A DNA stretch of 64,000 nt from Ascidia mentula (GCA_947561715.1 OX387205.1:12901001-12965000); one strand, 5' to 3'. Shown: positions 37,121 to 49,707, counted from the stretch's first letter. Notes: a model not told the origin generated them from the sequence alone. A program made the numbers and translations.

Positions 37121-37934
37121 AATGGACTAATACCTTAAAAACACTTTCACATAAAAGACACATTTTATGTATAAATCACACACAAAATAGGCCTAAAATG
37201 TGAAAACACAATGAGCTGACTTTTTCTTAAAAGGCTCAATACCCATTTTTGTGTGCTTGATTTTAATTTCAGTGCTAATGCTAAGCACACAAAAAATATT
37301 TTCTCATATTTTCGACAAAGGGAACACAAATTACCAATTTACTCATAATTCTGAGAATAAAAAGACTGGCTGATACTTTTATTAACATTGTCATGTTTGA
37401 AAAACGTTTCCGCAAAAACTTATGCCACCATCAGTTTGAATGGTGCGGTTGGTGAAGCTGTTTTACATATAAAATAGACCAGAGGGATGTTAGTTGACAA
37501 AAAAAAAAATCGCCAGTTAACAAAAGTTTGAACGCGCGTGACTCGGCCGCCTTACGAGGTAGCGACTTACTTTTTTCACACAAAGATAGATCACAGGCTG
37601 AACTTTCCAACAAAAGAAAAATCAAAAAAAAAGTTTAAACTAACATCCCTCTGGTTAAAATAGTGTTCGTTAATTTTACGGTATTTCCATGGTCGATCAA
37701 AACATGAACAGAAACCACTCATGTGTATCGTCATCGCCCTGACGCCTTCCGTCATCACAAAGATCAGTTTTTTCGAGTGCTGTGCGCCATTATAAGCGTG
37801 TATGTACTGCAGCGTACAAATAGGATTCCCAGTCGCTGCTTTGCTGAAGCTAAAGTCTGTTTGCGTGTTTTGAGCTTAAACATTACGACATTGTTTAGGC
37901 AGTATCAGTAGTGTGTTTTGTTTGTAATATAATC
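37121..37934. other. Intergenic between divergent SDE2 and receptor gene 1
   Basis: About 810 bp serving as 5' flank of both genes. It contains the hAT-like MITE at 37478-37655. No other gene seen. Confidence 0.6.
37478..37655. mobile_element. hAT-like MITE with perfect 8-bp target duplication
   Basis: A 178-bp element with perfect 18-bp terminal inverted repeats ACCAGAGGGATGTTAGTT (37478-37495, inverted at 37638-37655). It is flanked on both sides by the same 8 bases TAAAATAG (37470-37477 and 37656-37663). An 8-bp duplication fits hAT or P superfamily transposition; the CAGAGG core of the terminus favours hAT. It is too short to encode a transposase, so it moved non-autonomously. Perfect termini and duplication point to a fairly recent insertion. 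Confidence 0.9.
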
Positions 37935-40900
37935 ATGACGAACTTGTACAACCAAGTAATAATCAACAGAACAGAATTCTGCACCTACTATGCACCATGT
38001 CAGGCAACGTTAACGGTGACAGAATACCTCAATTTGTCTTCGGTTCTGAACAACCAAGTATGGCTGACTTCACAAGGGAGTACGTTTATAGAGGTAAATT
38101 TTCATGCCTGTATTATTATAGCTATAAATTAGTTTGTTTTCTATGTTATCTCGTGTGGTTCTACTCAAGCCTTATTAAACTGAAAACCACTACTATTACA
38201 AGGCATTCTGGTTGCAGACCTAAGTTAATTCAACAATTAGATTACGTTACTTTTTTCTGTACGTTTACTTAATCATAATTTGAAGAATAGGAAATACATT
38301 ATTTGAGGTCTTGTGTCAATAACCCAGTTCTAATCCGATAAATACAAGCACTTTCTGTCTTCCTCGCTTTTTACGATGCCCTAATCAAAGTTTAACAATT
38401 TACTGCGTACGCAGTCATAAAATCAATGTCTACAGAATACTGGCGTAGCATACACGATCCAGTTAACGCCTAAAATAACTTTACATGTCGAATGTACCGC
38501 CCACTTTTACCAAGTACCGAACGTGGGTCTATAATGCTGTTTATATGAAGCAAGAAGGCCTTTACCATGGTCTTGTAACATACGTCACAGAAACCACTGC
38601 TTGTATTGCGTAATGTTTTGCGTGCAGCTTTGCACAAGTATTGCATAATCCCATAATGTGACCCAAATGATTTAGCCATCGAATATTCTCGAGTAAAGTG
38701 ATTCATTCAACATCCTGTTTACCACATAAAACGTTCTCCTATGCTTATGACATTATTGACCAATGAGCTCTCAGTATGGAGAGCGTTAAAGAGCCCAGTT
38801 TAGACCGGTAGATTCATTCTATTTGCTGCCATTCTATTTGCTGCCATTCTATTTGCTGCGATTCTATTTGCTGGCATCCTATCAACGTTGTATTGAAAGC
38901 TGTAATGTACCGTCGTAATGAAAAAGATAACAGAAATGAATACAATTATTCGGGAAGAGATCTTGGTTCTGGGTGCTTTATAGAACGGGGCAGAAGCAGG
39001 TTTACCCATCAAAGGGACTCAATAACCGCTCAGGCCATCGAGACACTGTTAAATATCTCAGAAACACTTCGAGTTATTTACAGTCTTTTGAATTTAAGGT
39101 CACACCTTATGAAACATACTAAATGGCCTAATTGAAAATGGAGCAAAGGTAACTTCAACATTCCAAGCAAATCAAATATACTCTTTCTTTGTAGATGCAA
39201 CGAACTTGCGACGCTGTACTTTTCGAAAGCAACTTCGCTTCGCTCAACATGGCTTCACAGTTGGCCTTTGGCATATTCGCCATCATCGCCTCGCTGCTCT
39301 CGCTAGTAACTAATATTGGAATCATTTTGACGATCAATAACGATCCAGATTTAAACAAAGTTGGCGGTGTTGTGTTTAAAAATTTGGCTGCAGCTGATTT
39401 GTTGTTTGCCTTTATTGGTGGAATGATAATTGGTGGCATGCAATTGGAGCTGGTGGTCGCGTTGAATCAAGGGTAGGCTTTTTGCGTTGTTACAGATTGA
39501 CACGATGTTTTATATAACAGCAAAACCAAACACATCTTATTATTTCTACAGTATGTAAGCCGGACTATTATGCTAAAAAAAAAATTGTTTGTTGTTAAAG
39601 GTCTCCTGCCAACTTCCTGAACCGAGTAATATACAATGTGCCATTAAACTTTGCGCTCGGATACATTTTACGAATTTCTCTGGTGACAAGTATGATTTTT
39701 ATGTGTGGTTCCATGTTTGACCGCTACAAGAGAATATCGAAACCTTTTCAGTAAGATTTATTTATTGCATGTGACGTTGAACCGTTTTAGCTATTTGTGA
39801 TATGCTTTCAGATTCAAGGCAAAACAAACCCAGTTAGTACCCATGATTCGAAAACTTTCTACCGCGGTATGGTTTATTGTTGCTGTGCTGTACATATATC
39901 CGATGACCGGACACTGGGCTTACTTCACCATGTCGCCATACGGACCATTTGTCTCCAACGTTGCTAGGTTGGCGCAAGTAAAACTTTATGATTAGTGTTG
40001 CGTTTATGTGTCCGATTGTTGTTGTTGTCAAACATGATTTTAAACTCTTTGCAACTTTTAGCATTAAAAAATTATTATTGAATTAAGTAATATTGCATTA
40101 AAGCAGGTAATCAGCATATACGTATAAGCACAAACTTGTATCTAAATACATAATTTCCTCCACAAGTATAACATCGTCAATTGATGTAAATTTTGCACTG
40201 AAGCCCCCACCAAAATGGGCAAAATAAAAAAATTCAATACAAGCTATTTTTGTTCCACTTATAGTTGCACAGCATCGGACGGTACGAGTGGAATTTGGTT
40301 TTTCCGGTCTGTGCTCATAGTAGGTTTATTCATTGTGCTACTAACTCTGGTGTGGAGCGGGATTTATGCGTGGGCTGTGGCGAAGGCATGGAAAGATATG
40401 TCAAAGTAAGTGTTTTGATGTCAACTTACCTAAATGCTGCTTATGTTGTATTTTTTTCGGTAATACACAAAATTTACACATAAATGATTATTTTAATCGT
40501 ACAACTGTGTGCTACGAAAGAAAAGGAATAAGTTATGTAAGCGGAGTAAACCAAAAACTAACAAATTGAAAGCAGCAATACTTGTAATACGTCTAAAACT
40601 CTTGCCAGAGCTACAAAAGAGAGTCAAGCGAGAGGAGGTAGAACAGATGTCTGCTGTTTTCTGATGTACACCGCCCCTTGCTTTATATACATATGCAGTG
40701 CAATGCAGTACGGAGTGCTGTTAGATCCTGGACTGTTAACATTCCTTGTTGTGTTTTGTCTCTTGCGAGGTTTCTGTGTGTTTTTCGTGTATTTTCTTCT
40801 TCGCAGGAATTTTCACGAATCTGCGAAATCCCTTGTGCGAGAAACAATTCCACGTAAAATCCAACAATTCCGTTATCGATTTGGGCTCGGCGAACTTTAA
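37935..40900 (+). CDS. Orphan class A (rhodopsin-like) 7TM receptor 1
   Basis: Six exons join in phase: 37935-38093, 39195-39472, 39601-39750, 39812-39967, 40265-40405 and 40609-40900, giving 391 residues. The start is the ATG whose product (FCTYYAPC, EYLN) aligns with the N-terminus of receptor 2. Seven hydrophobic segments follow. TM1 is about residues 74-98 (SLLSLVTNIGIILTI), and TM2 carries NLAAADLLFA, a fit to the class A LAxAD motif. TM3 ends in Asp186-Arg187-Tyr188 (MFDRYKRISKPF). TM4 has WFIVAVLYIYPM, and the second outer loop has a Cys in CTASDGT. TM5, TM6 (PCFIYICSAM) and TM7 follow, with a basic tail ETIPRKIQQFRYRFGLG. TM7 lacks a classical NPxxY. The ligand is unknown; I recognise no named orthologue. 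Exon 1 could be chosen differently, so the N-terminus is the least certain part. Confidence 0.82.
38815..38874. repeat. 15-bp tandem repeat, four copies, in receptor 1 intron 1
   Basis: Four head-to-tail copies of CATTCTATTTGCTGC, the last with two substitutions. It lies in the long first intron (38094-39194). Confidence 0.9.
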
Positions 40901-43571
40901 GTACACTGGCCGCATTGAGTGTAAAATAATGTATTGGTTGATTTTGCAAAATGTACAGTATTGTTTTTAGACTTATTAATAGTTTCTAAAGCAATTCCGA
41001 TCAATTAGTATGCCTGGCAACAAAAATAGCAGTATATTTGTTTTTAGACGTTTTCCATTTTTGTAGGTTATCGGTATTTCCGTTCCATATTGATTTGCTT
41101 TTGCTGCATGAAGTATTAGTGGCTAAATTTTTGTTTGAAAACTTTAATCAGCGTTGTATGGTTCTACGGTTATTTTCTATAAATCGATTGTTTTATTGCA
41201 CACAACTAGGCGTTTCTATTTCCCATTTTCGTGTAAATTACACAAACACACTGTAAATGGCGTTGACTGTGTACCTCGCAGGTCGACCGCATGACAGGAT
41301 GTTTCACTTGCTTAACTGCCACCATGATTAACAATCTGTTGCACAGACCACATCATACAACATATATACCAAATCCTGCAGCTTTTTTTCAAATTAAAAC
41401 GCAGATTCGGGTAATCTGCTGTAGTAAAGTGTTCAATATACCAGACACACGGAATTGTATGTGGAAGTGCTAAAGGATCTTTTCTCTTTTGCATGTTATT
41501 GTTATACGAGATTCTACGCCGCAGATATTTGGTCATGCTCCAAAGTCAACACCAAACCTCGTATGTTGCAAAACATTATTATTTACCAACATAAGCCAAG
41601 AGATTATGTTTCAAACTAATTATGCAGTGCTGTCGAAGCAATATGTACAGGACAAGGAAAGGTTTATTCATGTCCGTTAGAAGAGCTTCAAAATCAATAA
41701 AAATACCCCTAAGACCCTGTTTGAAACTGTCCTGCTTTTAAGTAAGGCTTAAGTTTAAGCATGTTGGTATATACCACACTGTTTTTAATCACTAGAGCGT
41801 CAAAGAAAATGTTACCAAATGGTGCGTCACGACTCGGGACTGCATCGTTTTAATGTTGTTTGAGCGACGCAAGTTTACTTGGGGGTTTAGGCAAAATTTT
41901 GTTCCTTTAACAAACTGCACATAACCTTTTGGTTGTTGCAGTGACAAAAGAAACGAATCACCGTATACTACGCAAACAAATTCGTCCTAAAAGACGGTAA
42001 GCATTTTTAGGGTTGGGCGTCATTGGACTTTTTTAGAGATACGTATACGCACGTGCGTCAACGGTTTCTAAAAGTTGAGAAACCCTGTGATAATGAGTTG
42101 ACAACTTGGTTGGTTGAATTCATGACTAACTGGCACAGGGCGAATGTTTTTGCGGTTTTCCCCATTTGGCGAGTCCGCGGTGAATTGCGTTCATGCACCG
42201 CGAGAGGGGGGTAACCCGGTGGGCCGCACATGCAGTCATGGAGGCCACGAATGGAAAACGTGGCCCAAGAACACCATTGTTTGCTTTGAAACATAAGGGA
42301 TTTCTATTAATAAGCATGGGTTCCACCGATAATTTCATGTGATCTCCAGAAAAGGTCCACACACTTGTACCTTTCCTCTTTAAGGACCCTGATTGTATTT
42401 GTGGCTCAAATTTTGTGATGAACTTATTTCTTGCACATTTTCTTCTTATTTTCGTGTAAACTATACGTGCATACTGCAATGAGTGGTGCTAGTTGTATAC
42501 AACGCAGGATGACGTCAGCCTCATAATAAGTGATGTTTTCGCGGTTTCCAACACATGAATCGATCGGTTGAACAACATCGTTGATTGGTCAATAGCTTCT
42601 TCGCGCTGACTAGCAAAAACTTCGATGGAAATGGTCCTAGACGCTCGTATAGAATGGGGTCGAATCACGAGTTTCCTCTTAAAAATGAGGCCTGATCTGA
42701 GCTGTAAGTATTAGCGTACAGTTTCGTACGGTGATTAATACTAGTGTGCTTAATCAGAGTATGTATACGGTATAACATGCGTATTGCGTGGCAAGAATGT
42801 AGAGTTAAATACAGCTGCTGGTAAAGTTAAATACAGCTGTACAGTGTCGAAAAGCTTGATTTTTGCAAATTGTTATGCTGTTTTGTTTGTCGATTGATGA
42901 AGAAGCAAAATGATGAATTAGATCGCGTTCGGGACACAGCAAATACGTGTTTTAAGTAAATGATACTGTACACTTTAACTGTACATATATCTACAACTGC
43001 GGGGAGTTTAACTATTACCAGGAACCGCTGTAAGCGAAAAAGACATTGCAGATGATTCATACAATTTTTTGGCGGGACTTTCTCCTACGTCACTCAACAT
43101 TTTAAGTTCTTACTTGCCAGCAAGGAATGAATAGCCACGCTTAAAACATCCTGTTTGACGTTTTGATTGGCGATGCATCGTAATATCCGTTTTTGTGACT
43201 TACTTGTGTGCTGTGATTTACCGAGTATAAGTTTCGGGACATTAGGCTTTCGGGATAATCAAAGCACGTGACTTTGCTGTTACGTCATACAGAGCAACAG
43301 AAAAAAAATCTCGGGCCATTGCTAACATTGCACCAACCTAAAAGCACTGGTTTACTGATTATGTGGATAGCGTCCTATATACAAAACAAACGCAAGTGAG
43401 CAACTTAGTTGATTGGTGACTAACAAAACGTTGTGGGTGTTACAAGACAGGTTCTCTAGTTTGCAAAACACTTAAGCAGCACAACATAGTTAAGCCTAAG
43501 CGAAATAGTGACAGAAACGTTGCTGCTGTATTTAAACGTTTGTAGTAAGATTGCGTTTAAAACCTTAGGAC
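40901..43571. other. Intergenic between the two 7TM receptor genes
   Basis: About 2.7 kb of AT-rich DNA. Short open frames on both strands have neither domain similarity nor splice partners. A GC-richer patch near 42160-42260 could be an old repeat but shows no clear termini. It presumably holds the 3' flank of receptor 1 and the promoter of receptor 2. Confidence 0.5.
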
Positions 43572-46194
43572 ATGACAAATATAAATATGACGTCATTGTT
43601 GGGGAAATTCTGCCGGGATTTTTCCCCTTGTGATTCCCATCAAAGATTGGATGAGTATTTGAATTCCACCGTTTCGTTGGACTACGGAGAATTGCTAACA
43701 GCTAATGGAAGACCTTTTGTGCAGGTTTTTATGATACATTGTTTAAAGTAAACTACAGTTGTTGACCGAATTAAATTTAAATTTTCGATATTTTTCAAAT
43801 ACTGGCCCCTTGTACGTTTTTTGTTGCGACATTGCAGTAATTACAACCTTGGGCTCCTTTTGGGGTAAGAGTTCATCAATTTCTATGGTGTAATTGGATT
43901 GCTAGCAGCACCCTGAAACACCTTGTTTTCAGATACAACGAACTTGCGACGCTGCGTTGATTGCAGCAAATTTTCCTTCAATCAACATGGCTGCCCATCT
44001 TGTACTAGCATTGCTCTCAATTATTGCAGCACCGATTTCTTTGTTTACAAATATCGGCGTCATTCTGACCATCAACAACGATAAAGAATTAAATTATACA
44101 CGAGGGTTGCTCGTCAAGAACATGGCTGTATCAGACTTGCTATTTGGTTTCGTCGGTGGACTTTTAATCGCTTATGTCCAGCTCGAACTGGTGGTCAGCT
44201 TGTATGTTGGGTAAGTGCATGTGATTAACTTACTGCTCTAAAATCCACGAGCCTTCGTTCCCACGCTAATTACAAGCAGTACAACATCCGTGTGAGTGCA
44301 TGGCTTGAGAGTTTAACCGTTTAGTTCATAATTATGATTAGTATAGCAGCGAACTAAATGTTAAACTAGGGAACAAGTTCGATCCCAGACAGTGTTGAGT
44401 TGTCTATGATTGGATGATCCTGACTTGTATCAAACAATGCTAAATAATAACAAACTAGCCATATTCACTCATGCGTAACGAGGTCTAACCTCAGGTCCTT
44501 GACTGGCGTACATGTTATCTTCTTAGACTTTTGATATTGAGTTTATTTTATTTTTAATGCACTAACTAGGAATTATTTTGTCGTTATTTAAGGTCTTCGT
44601 CCAACTTTTTGGCTCGTGTCGTTTTCAACATTCCCCTGGTTTATGCGCAAGGTTACCTGCTGCGGATTGCTGTTGTAACAAATATGATATTTATGACCAT
44701 TTCAGTGTTCGATCTTCACAAGAAAATTTCTGGACCCTTTCGGTACCACTAATTTTTATTTGCAGCAAAATTATAAATAAACATTTCTTTTTAAAGAACC
44801 TGAGCCGCATAATATGGCAGTTTACAACCAAGTTACATGACATGTTAAACATGTAAATCTATAGTTCAGTGATCCACAACCTTTTTGTGGTTGCGTACAA
44901 CTTAGAGGTAAAACAATTTCGACAAGTACCACCTAGTTGAGTGTCACAAAGTAACCTAGGGGATGAAGTAACCAACATTTTGGGATCACTTACGGTTTTT
45001 TAAGTTCGAACTATATTCCGCAAATTACGAAAAGGTGCTCGCGTACTACCTAGAATGCAGTCCACTAGTGGTATGCGCACCACCGGTTGGGAAACAGTGA
45101 TCTAGTTGAACGTTTTTAATGCATCTGGTTTATTTTCAGAAGTATTATGTTGCTTCTACGCTGCTATTGATAGACATTTCCTGTTTTAAACCTCCTTTAC
45201 GTTCATTGTAGAATTCATTGCATTTTACTGCAAGAAATACAGTGGTTAAATTACGCCTGGATATGTCTATCAACAGCGGTATACTGCCTAGCTTTATCTG
45301 GTCATAATTCAAATAACACTTCTAACTTTTGGCAGGTACGTGATTTTCAAGCAGGAAAAACTACCCTTGATGCAAAAAGTTTGTGTCTTCACGTGGTGTA
45401 TTGTAGCTGTTTGTTACACTTATCCAATGTTTGGACACTGGGCTTACTACACACTATTTCCGTTCGGCCCGTTTGTTTCTACAATTGGCAGGTTCTTGAT
45501 TCTTTTATCCATTGTGAATTGTCCAAAGCGATTTTGGCCAGTTAATAGGCCTGTATTACCTATAGATGCACTGCCTTCGACGGATCGGACGGAATTTGGT
45601 TGCTTAGATCCATTTACATCATTGGGCTATGTTTTATCCTAACTACGGTTGTTTATATCACCTTGTACGCCAAATGTTGCGTTAAAGAATGGAAAGGCAT
45701 GTCCAGGTAAATGCAATGGCTTTACTCTGTTTCTTTTGCACTAGCCGCCAATAAAATTTCTCATGAATAGGTGCCAACATATAATGCGTTCTGACACGAA
45801 ATCTTGTTCAATTTTAGTATTCTCATTTGCTCGTTTATGCAGAAAGTTGGCGTAGAAATTTTGACCTGAGTGCTTTTGAATAACACATTGATTTCATTCC
45901 AGTGTGACAAGACGGAGGCAAATTGCGAGATCCAAACTCACAGCCATTAGCTTTTCCCTGTACACTTTTCCTTGCCTGATGTACATCTGCGCAGCAATGG
46001 AACAAGGGAAAGTTGTTACACCGGCGGTGGAAACCTTCCTTATAGTGTTCTGTCTTGTTGGATGTTGCCTGGCCTTTTCAATGAACTACTATCTGCAAAT
46101 CTCATTCCGGAAATCAGCCAGGTCGCTTGCTAAAGAAACCATTCCTCGGAAAGTTAGACAGCTACGCTTGCAAGCGGGACTTGGTAGTTTGTGA
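43572..46194 (+). CDS. Orphan class A-like 7TM receptor 2, tandem paralogue of receptor 1
   Basis: Six exons: 43572-43724, 43933-44210, 44593-44742, 45336-45491, 45566-45706 and 45903-46194, giving 389 residues. Exons 2 to 6 have exactly the same lengths as in receptor 1 (278, 150, 156, 141, 292 nt) with the same phases. Shared landmarks are QRTCDA, NIGVILTINND, NMAVSDLLFGFVGG (TM2), GHWAYYTLFPFGPFVS (TM4 end), CTAFDGSDGIWLLRS (second outer loop) and SLAKETIPRKVRQLR (tail). The TM3 end reads VFDLHKKISGPF, so Arg-Tyr of the DRY motif is Leu-His at residues 185-186. This could mean altered G-protein coupling or constitutive activity. The ligand is unknown. Several family-diagnostic class A residues are missing, so a lineage-restricted family is likely. 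Confidence 0.82.
44290..44400 (+). repeat. Possible tRNA-derived SINE remnant in receptor 2 intron 2
   Basis: An A-box-like GCATGGCTTGAGAGTT and, about 80 bp on, a B-box-like AAGTTCGATCCC are spaced roughly as in a tRNA gene with an intervening TTCATAAT anticodon-like stretch. The stems do not pair well, so it is not a working tRNA. It could be a decayed tRNA-derived SINE head. Confidence 0.25.
44867..45099. mobile_element. hAT-like MITE in receptor 2 intron 3
   Basis: A 233-bp element. The left end starts CAGTGATCCACAACC; the inverted right end starts CACTGTTTCCCAACCGGTGG, the typical hAT terminus. Flanks CTATAGTT (44859-44866) and ATCTAGTT (45100-45107) match at 6 of 8 positions, consistent with an aged 8-bp target duplication. 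It has no coding capacity. Confidence 0.7.
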
Positions 46195-47921
46195 AAGCAA
46201 TGCCAGCTGAATAAGTTTGTGCAGTCGGTTTCATATGCGAAAGTTTAAGTTGCCAATCAACCGATTTATCAGTTTCAGAATTATATTTTCTTTTTTATAC
46301 ATGGTCTCTTCCTATTAACTGTGATCGTTGCTCGTGTGTTTGTTGGTATCATGCTGGTGCCTTCTACGCTTGTGCAGTTGCTAGGATGTTGACACTGGCG
46401 GGCTGACAAGATGATAAGGTATTAGAAGCTGACGAAACTCAACTGCAGCGCTCATTGTGTAGACTGGTGAAAAGCAGTCGAACTGCATTTTTTGTCAAAA
46501 CGGAATCGTATTGAGATAAATTTAGGCAAAAAGCATCTCAGTCAAAATTGCAACAGACTATCCGGGTATTCCATATGATTTATTTCCCTAAAGTAAACGT
46601 TTTGTCGCAGGCATCATTCTGTAATCAAAGGTTTGTTGATTTTGCTGGATTGGTGAACCTGATGTGCTTTGTGATTGCGCTGATATCTGTTAGCATTCAA
46701 GTTCATAACTTTCCGCAGTCTATTTACGAAAGCAAACTATGTTGGATTGCAGCAAAAGTGTTTGAAGTCGATTTGTTTTTATGGACAAAGAGAATCCTTT
46801 TTTTTGAAAGCGAAATATATTTGTTTAAAATACCAAGAATGACTGGTTTTAGCCTGGAAACTAACGTTACATAAGGTGGAAATCGCCAGGCGCAGTTGCA
46901 ACAGAATGTGGAATGGTTCCCAAAATCACTTTACTAAAAAGGGTCATGTAGGCTATAGGCCTACTATGCCTTGCCTCCAAACGGAGAGGTTTCTATTGCA
47001 AAAGCCTGGCGCCCTGCATAAAATCTCATTTGATTTCTAAAATAAGGTTACAGTAAAAGTCTTGCGAGATGCGAATACTAGAACTGACCTTAATTATTGA
47101 CCAGTAGCTTACAACTTGTTGGAAGTTCTGCACACCTTAGGTCGCTGCAGAAATTATTCTCTTGGAACTGTCTAGATGTGGGTGTTTCATTTTACTTTTT
47201 AAGTTTTTTCTTGTTTTATGTTTTAGAATACTGATGATGCTTTAGGAGCGAAATATATATTCACAAAATTAGGTGTATTGGGCGATTGTACAATAATCTA
47301 GGTCAGTCCTAATGAAGATTAGAAATATAGTTGCATTTTCTGCTGGAGTGGCACATGCTTAGTATAACTAGTACACAATTTCAAGTGTTTTACAATACTT
47401 TCTTCGTACCTCAACCATGCACAAGTAGACGGTTAACAGTGTTGTACGTTGATAGACACAGATAGACATAGAGGCGTTGTTTTTTCTAGTTCCTGTAAGC
47501 TAGCAAAGCTGCATCCGCATCTGCAGTTAGTTTAAACGTAAACTACTGGATGAACTTTGTATACAGAACAATGTGTAATATAGTGTGTCAGAGATATAAA
47601 ATTACTCACATAAAGTGGCAGACGATCAGTGTTAGATCTGACCGGTTTGAAATTTAAACAAACTTTTATTGTAAAGGACTGAAAACCTAAAAACCATGTT
47701 TGGAATAAACAGGCGATTTTGACTGTGGTGGAAGTTATTTCCAACAGGTTTATAAAATAAAATGCTTACAAATGGTACAAGAATATATCAGCAACGATAG
47801 ACAGTTTTTGTTGAGACTTACGTTACCTACGGTCATGGAAAGGTTCTACGCGCACTAACTTTCATATTTTATCCAAGTAGCACACGTATAAGTCAACATA
47901 GGTTCGAGTCCAGCGTTATTT
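46195..47921. other. Intergenic between receptor 2 and the sulfotransferase cluster
   Basis: About 1.7 kb. A hydrophobic open frame around 46575-46874 has an in-frame ATG but no domain similarity or splice partner, and I do not call it a gene. GGTTCGAGTCC at 47901-47911 looks like a tRNA B box but has no tRNA around it. Confidence 0.5.
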
Positions 47922-49707
47922 ATGGCGTCAACAAAACAGAAATTATTTTATCTGGTAACTGCATTCGTTTTGCTTCTGCTGGTTGCACACACCTATCGCG
48001 GAAAACATTTCCCACAAATTGTTGACAAGGCTGCATGTCAAACAAAGCACCAACATCCACGAACCGATGCAGTGGTTTTACTGACGCAATGCCGGTCGGG
48101 ATCCAGTTTCCTCGGGGAACTTTTCAACCAAAGAACCGACGTCGCTTACTTCTACGAACCACTCTATCCCTTCCCCAATACAGATGACGAGATATGGGAA
48201 AGCAGAATTAAAGTGCTGGAAAGAATAATTAAATGTGAATTCAAGCTGGAGGAACTTTATAAGGAGGCGTTTAATCATAGTAAAAAGCCAGACATAAACA
48301 GGTAAAGTTAGTTATGCATACCTTCATACACACTTAAGAAACTATTGAGGAATAGGCTATCAACAAAACTTTTAAAAATCATTTTAATTTATAAACCATT
48401 AGGTTTACAGGCTTGGCAGGCCAGGCATTGTATTACTGTGTTATTATTACACCAATTTCATTTTTCAATTACTCCTGGCATAAAACAAGCAGATTTACAC
48501 CATTTGAGACTCTATAAAATAATTGTAGATATGGAGAAACAACCTGTAACTAAATATTACTCTAATTTTAAAATTAAACCATAAACCACAGGAAAACATT
48601 TTCAATGCTTTGTTACAGTAAATGCATGAAGCACAAAATTTGCTTCACTGCGCTGTCAAAGATGAGCCGGTTCATGTCCAGAGATACCAACATTTGTAAA
48701 TTCAACAACCAACATCAGACCTGCCCACAACCCATCGACGAAAGCAAACTTTCTGAGCACTGCAAAAAAAGTCTTTTGCGAGCAATGAAAGTTAACTACT
48801 TGCCAAGAATGGATAGATTGGTCGACTTGCTACAGGATGCAGTTTTGAATGTGAAAGTGATCCATTTAGTGCGAGATCCCCGTGCTATTGTGAAGTCTAG
48901 AATTGCCGATGCACCTCCTAACAGGAATACCGAACTTGTGGCGAGGTATTAATCTTTGTAGATATGTTTTTAAGTTTGGAAATTGGGTGAATTGAAGCAC
49001 AAACAATACCTTTACTATATCATAGTCACTTTTATGGCTTTATAGTTTGGTCCGCGAACTGTCAGTTGCAGCTGTCAAGCAATATTTAATGCTGGATAAA
49101 GACTTTATTTAACTTGCTTTCTGTGAAAAAACAACTTATTTTAAATCTTAAACCTTTTTTAAATGTTAAGGCATGATTTTGGGGGGAAATCTGCATAATA
49201 TAAATATTCTTCAAAATTTTTTAAGTTAAGTTAAAGCTAAAATAAACTGTATTTTTGCAACTATAACATTGCCAGCATGTTGCCAACAGACAACAGGCCA
49301 AGTTAATATGCGAACGCCACAACCAGAACACCAAGTTTACCGATGAGGAACCACAGAGCACCAACATTCGAAGCAAAATCGTTCGAATTAGACACGAAGA
49401 CTTTGCAATGAATCCCATTCAATCCGCTGAATATCTCTACGATTTTATTGGGATCAACATGACACCTCAAATGCGGCAATGGATTATCGATGCAACTTCC
49501 CCGAAAAATAACCCACAGCTGTCCAAGTCAAATTCCCAAGGAACAAAACGGAATTCGGGTGAAGTTGTGACAGCTTGGCGCAAAAAACTAACCTGGGAAC
49601 AAGTGGAGGAAATTCAGAATGTTTGCGAGGAACCGATGAGAAGGCTGGGCTACAAGTTGTTGAATGCCAAGGAGGAAATGAACAACACCAACATAAGCAC
49701 GTTTTAA
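47922..49707 (+). CDS. Carbohydrate sulfotransferase A (Golgi, PAPS-dependent)
   Basis: Transfers sulfate from PAPS to a sugar hydroxyl in the Golgi lumen; nearest to the GlcNAc/Gal/chondroitin 6-O-sulfotransferase family, acceptor unknown. Three exons, 47922-48301, 48619-48945 and 49290-49707, join in phase to 374 residues, a usual length. Residues 8-24 are a signal anchor (LFYLVTAFVLLLLVAHTY). The 5'-phosphosulfate loop is TQCRSGSSFLGELFNQ (residues 55-70). The 3'-phosphate site is VIHLVRDPRAIVKSRI (207-222), and exon 3 has KIVRIRHEDFAMNP, the family's RYEDL-like motif. NNTNISTF ends the protein. Its first 45 residues resemble the broken exon-1 copies (PQIVDKAACQTKHQHPRTDA) rather than genes F and H, while its introns match F, so it looks mosaic. 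Confidence 0.92.

Noticed and set aside
42110-42290. GC-richer patch with GGGCCGCACATGCAG resembling a hAT subterminal motif
   Set aside because: No inverted ends or flanking duplication could be found.
46575-46874. Hydrophobic open frame of about 100 codons downstream of receptor 2
   Set aside because: Not homologous to any part of the receptors, and no partner exons; AT-rich DNA gives such frames by chance.
47901-47911. GGTTCGAGTCC resembling a tRNA B box
   Set aside because: No A box at the right distance and no pairing acceptor stem; it lies just before the sulfotransferase A start.
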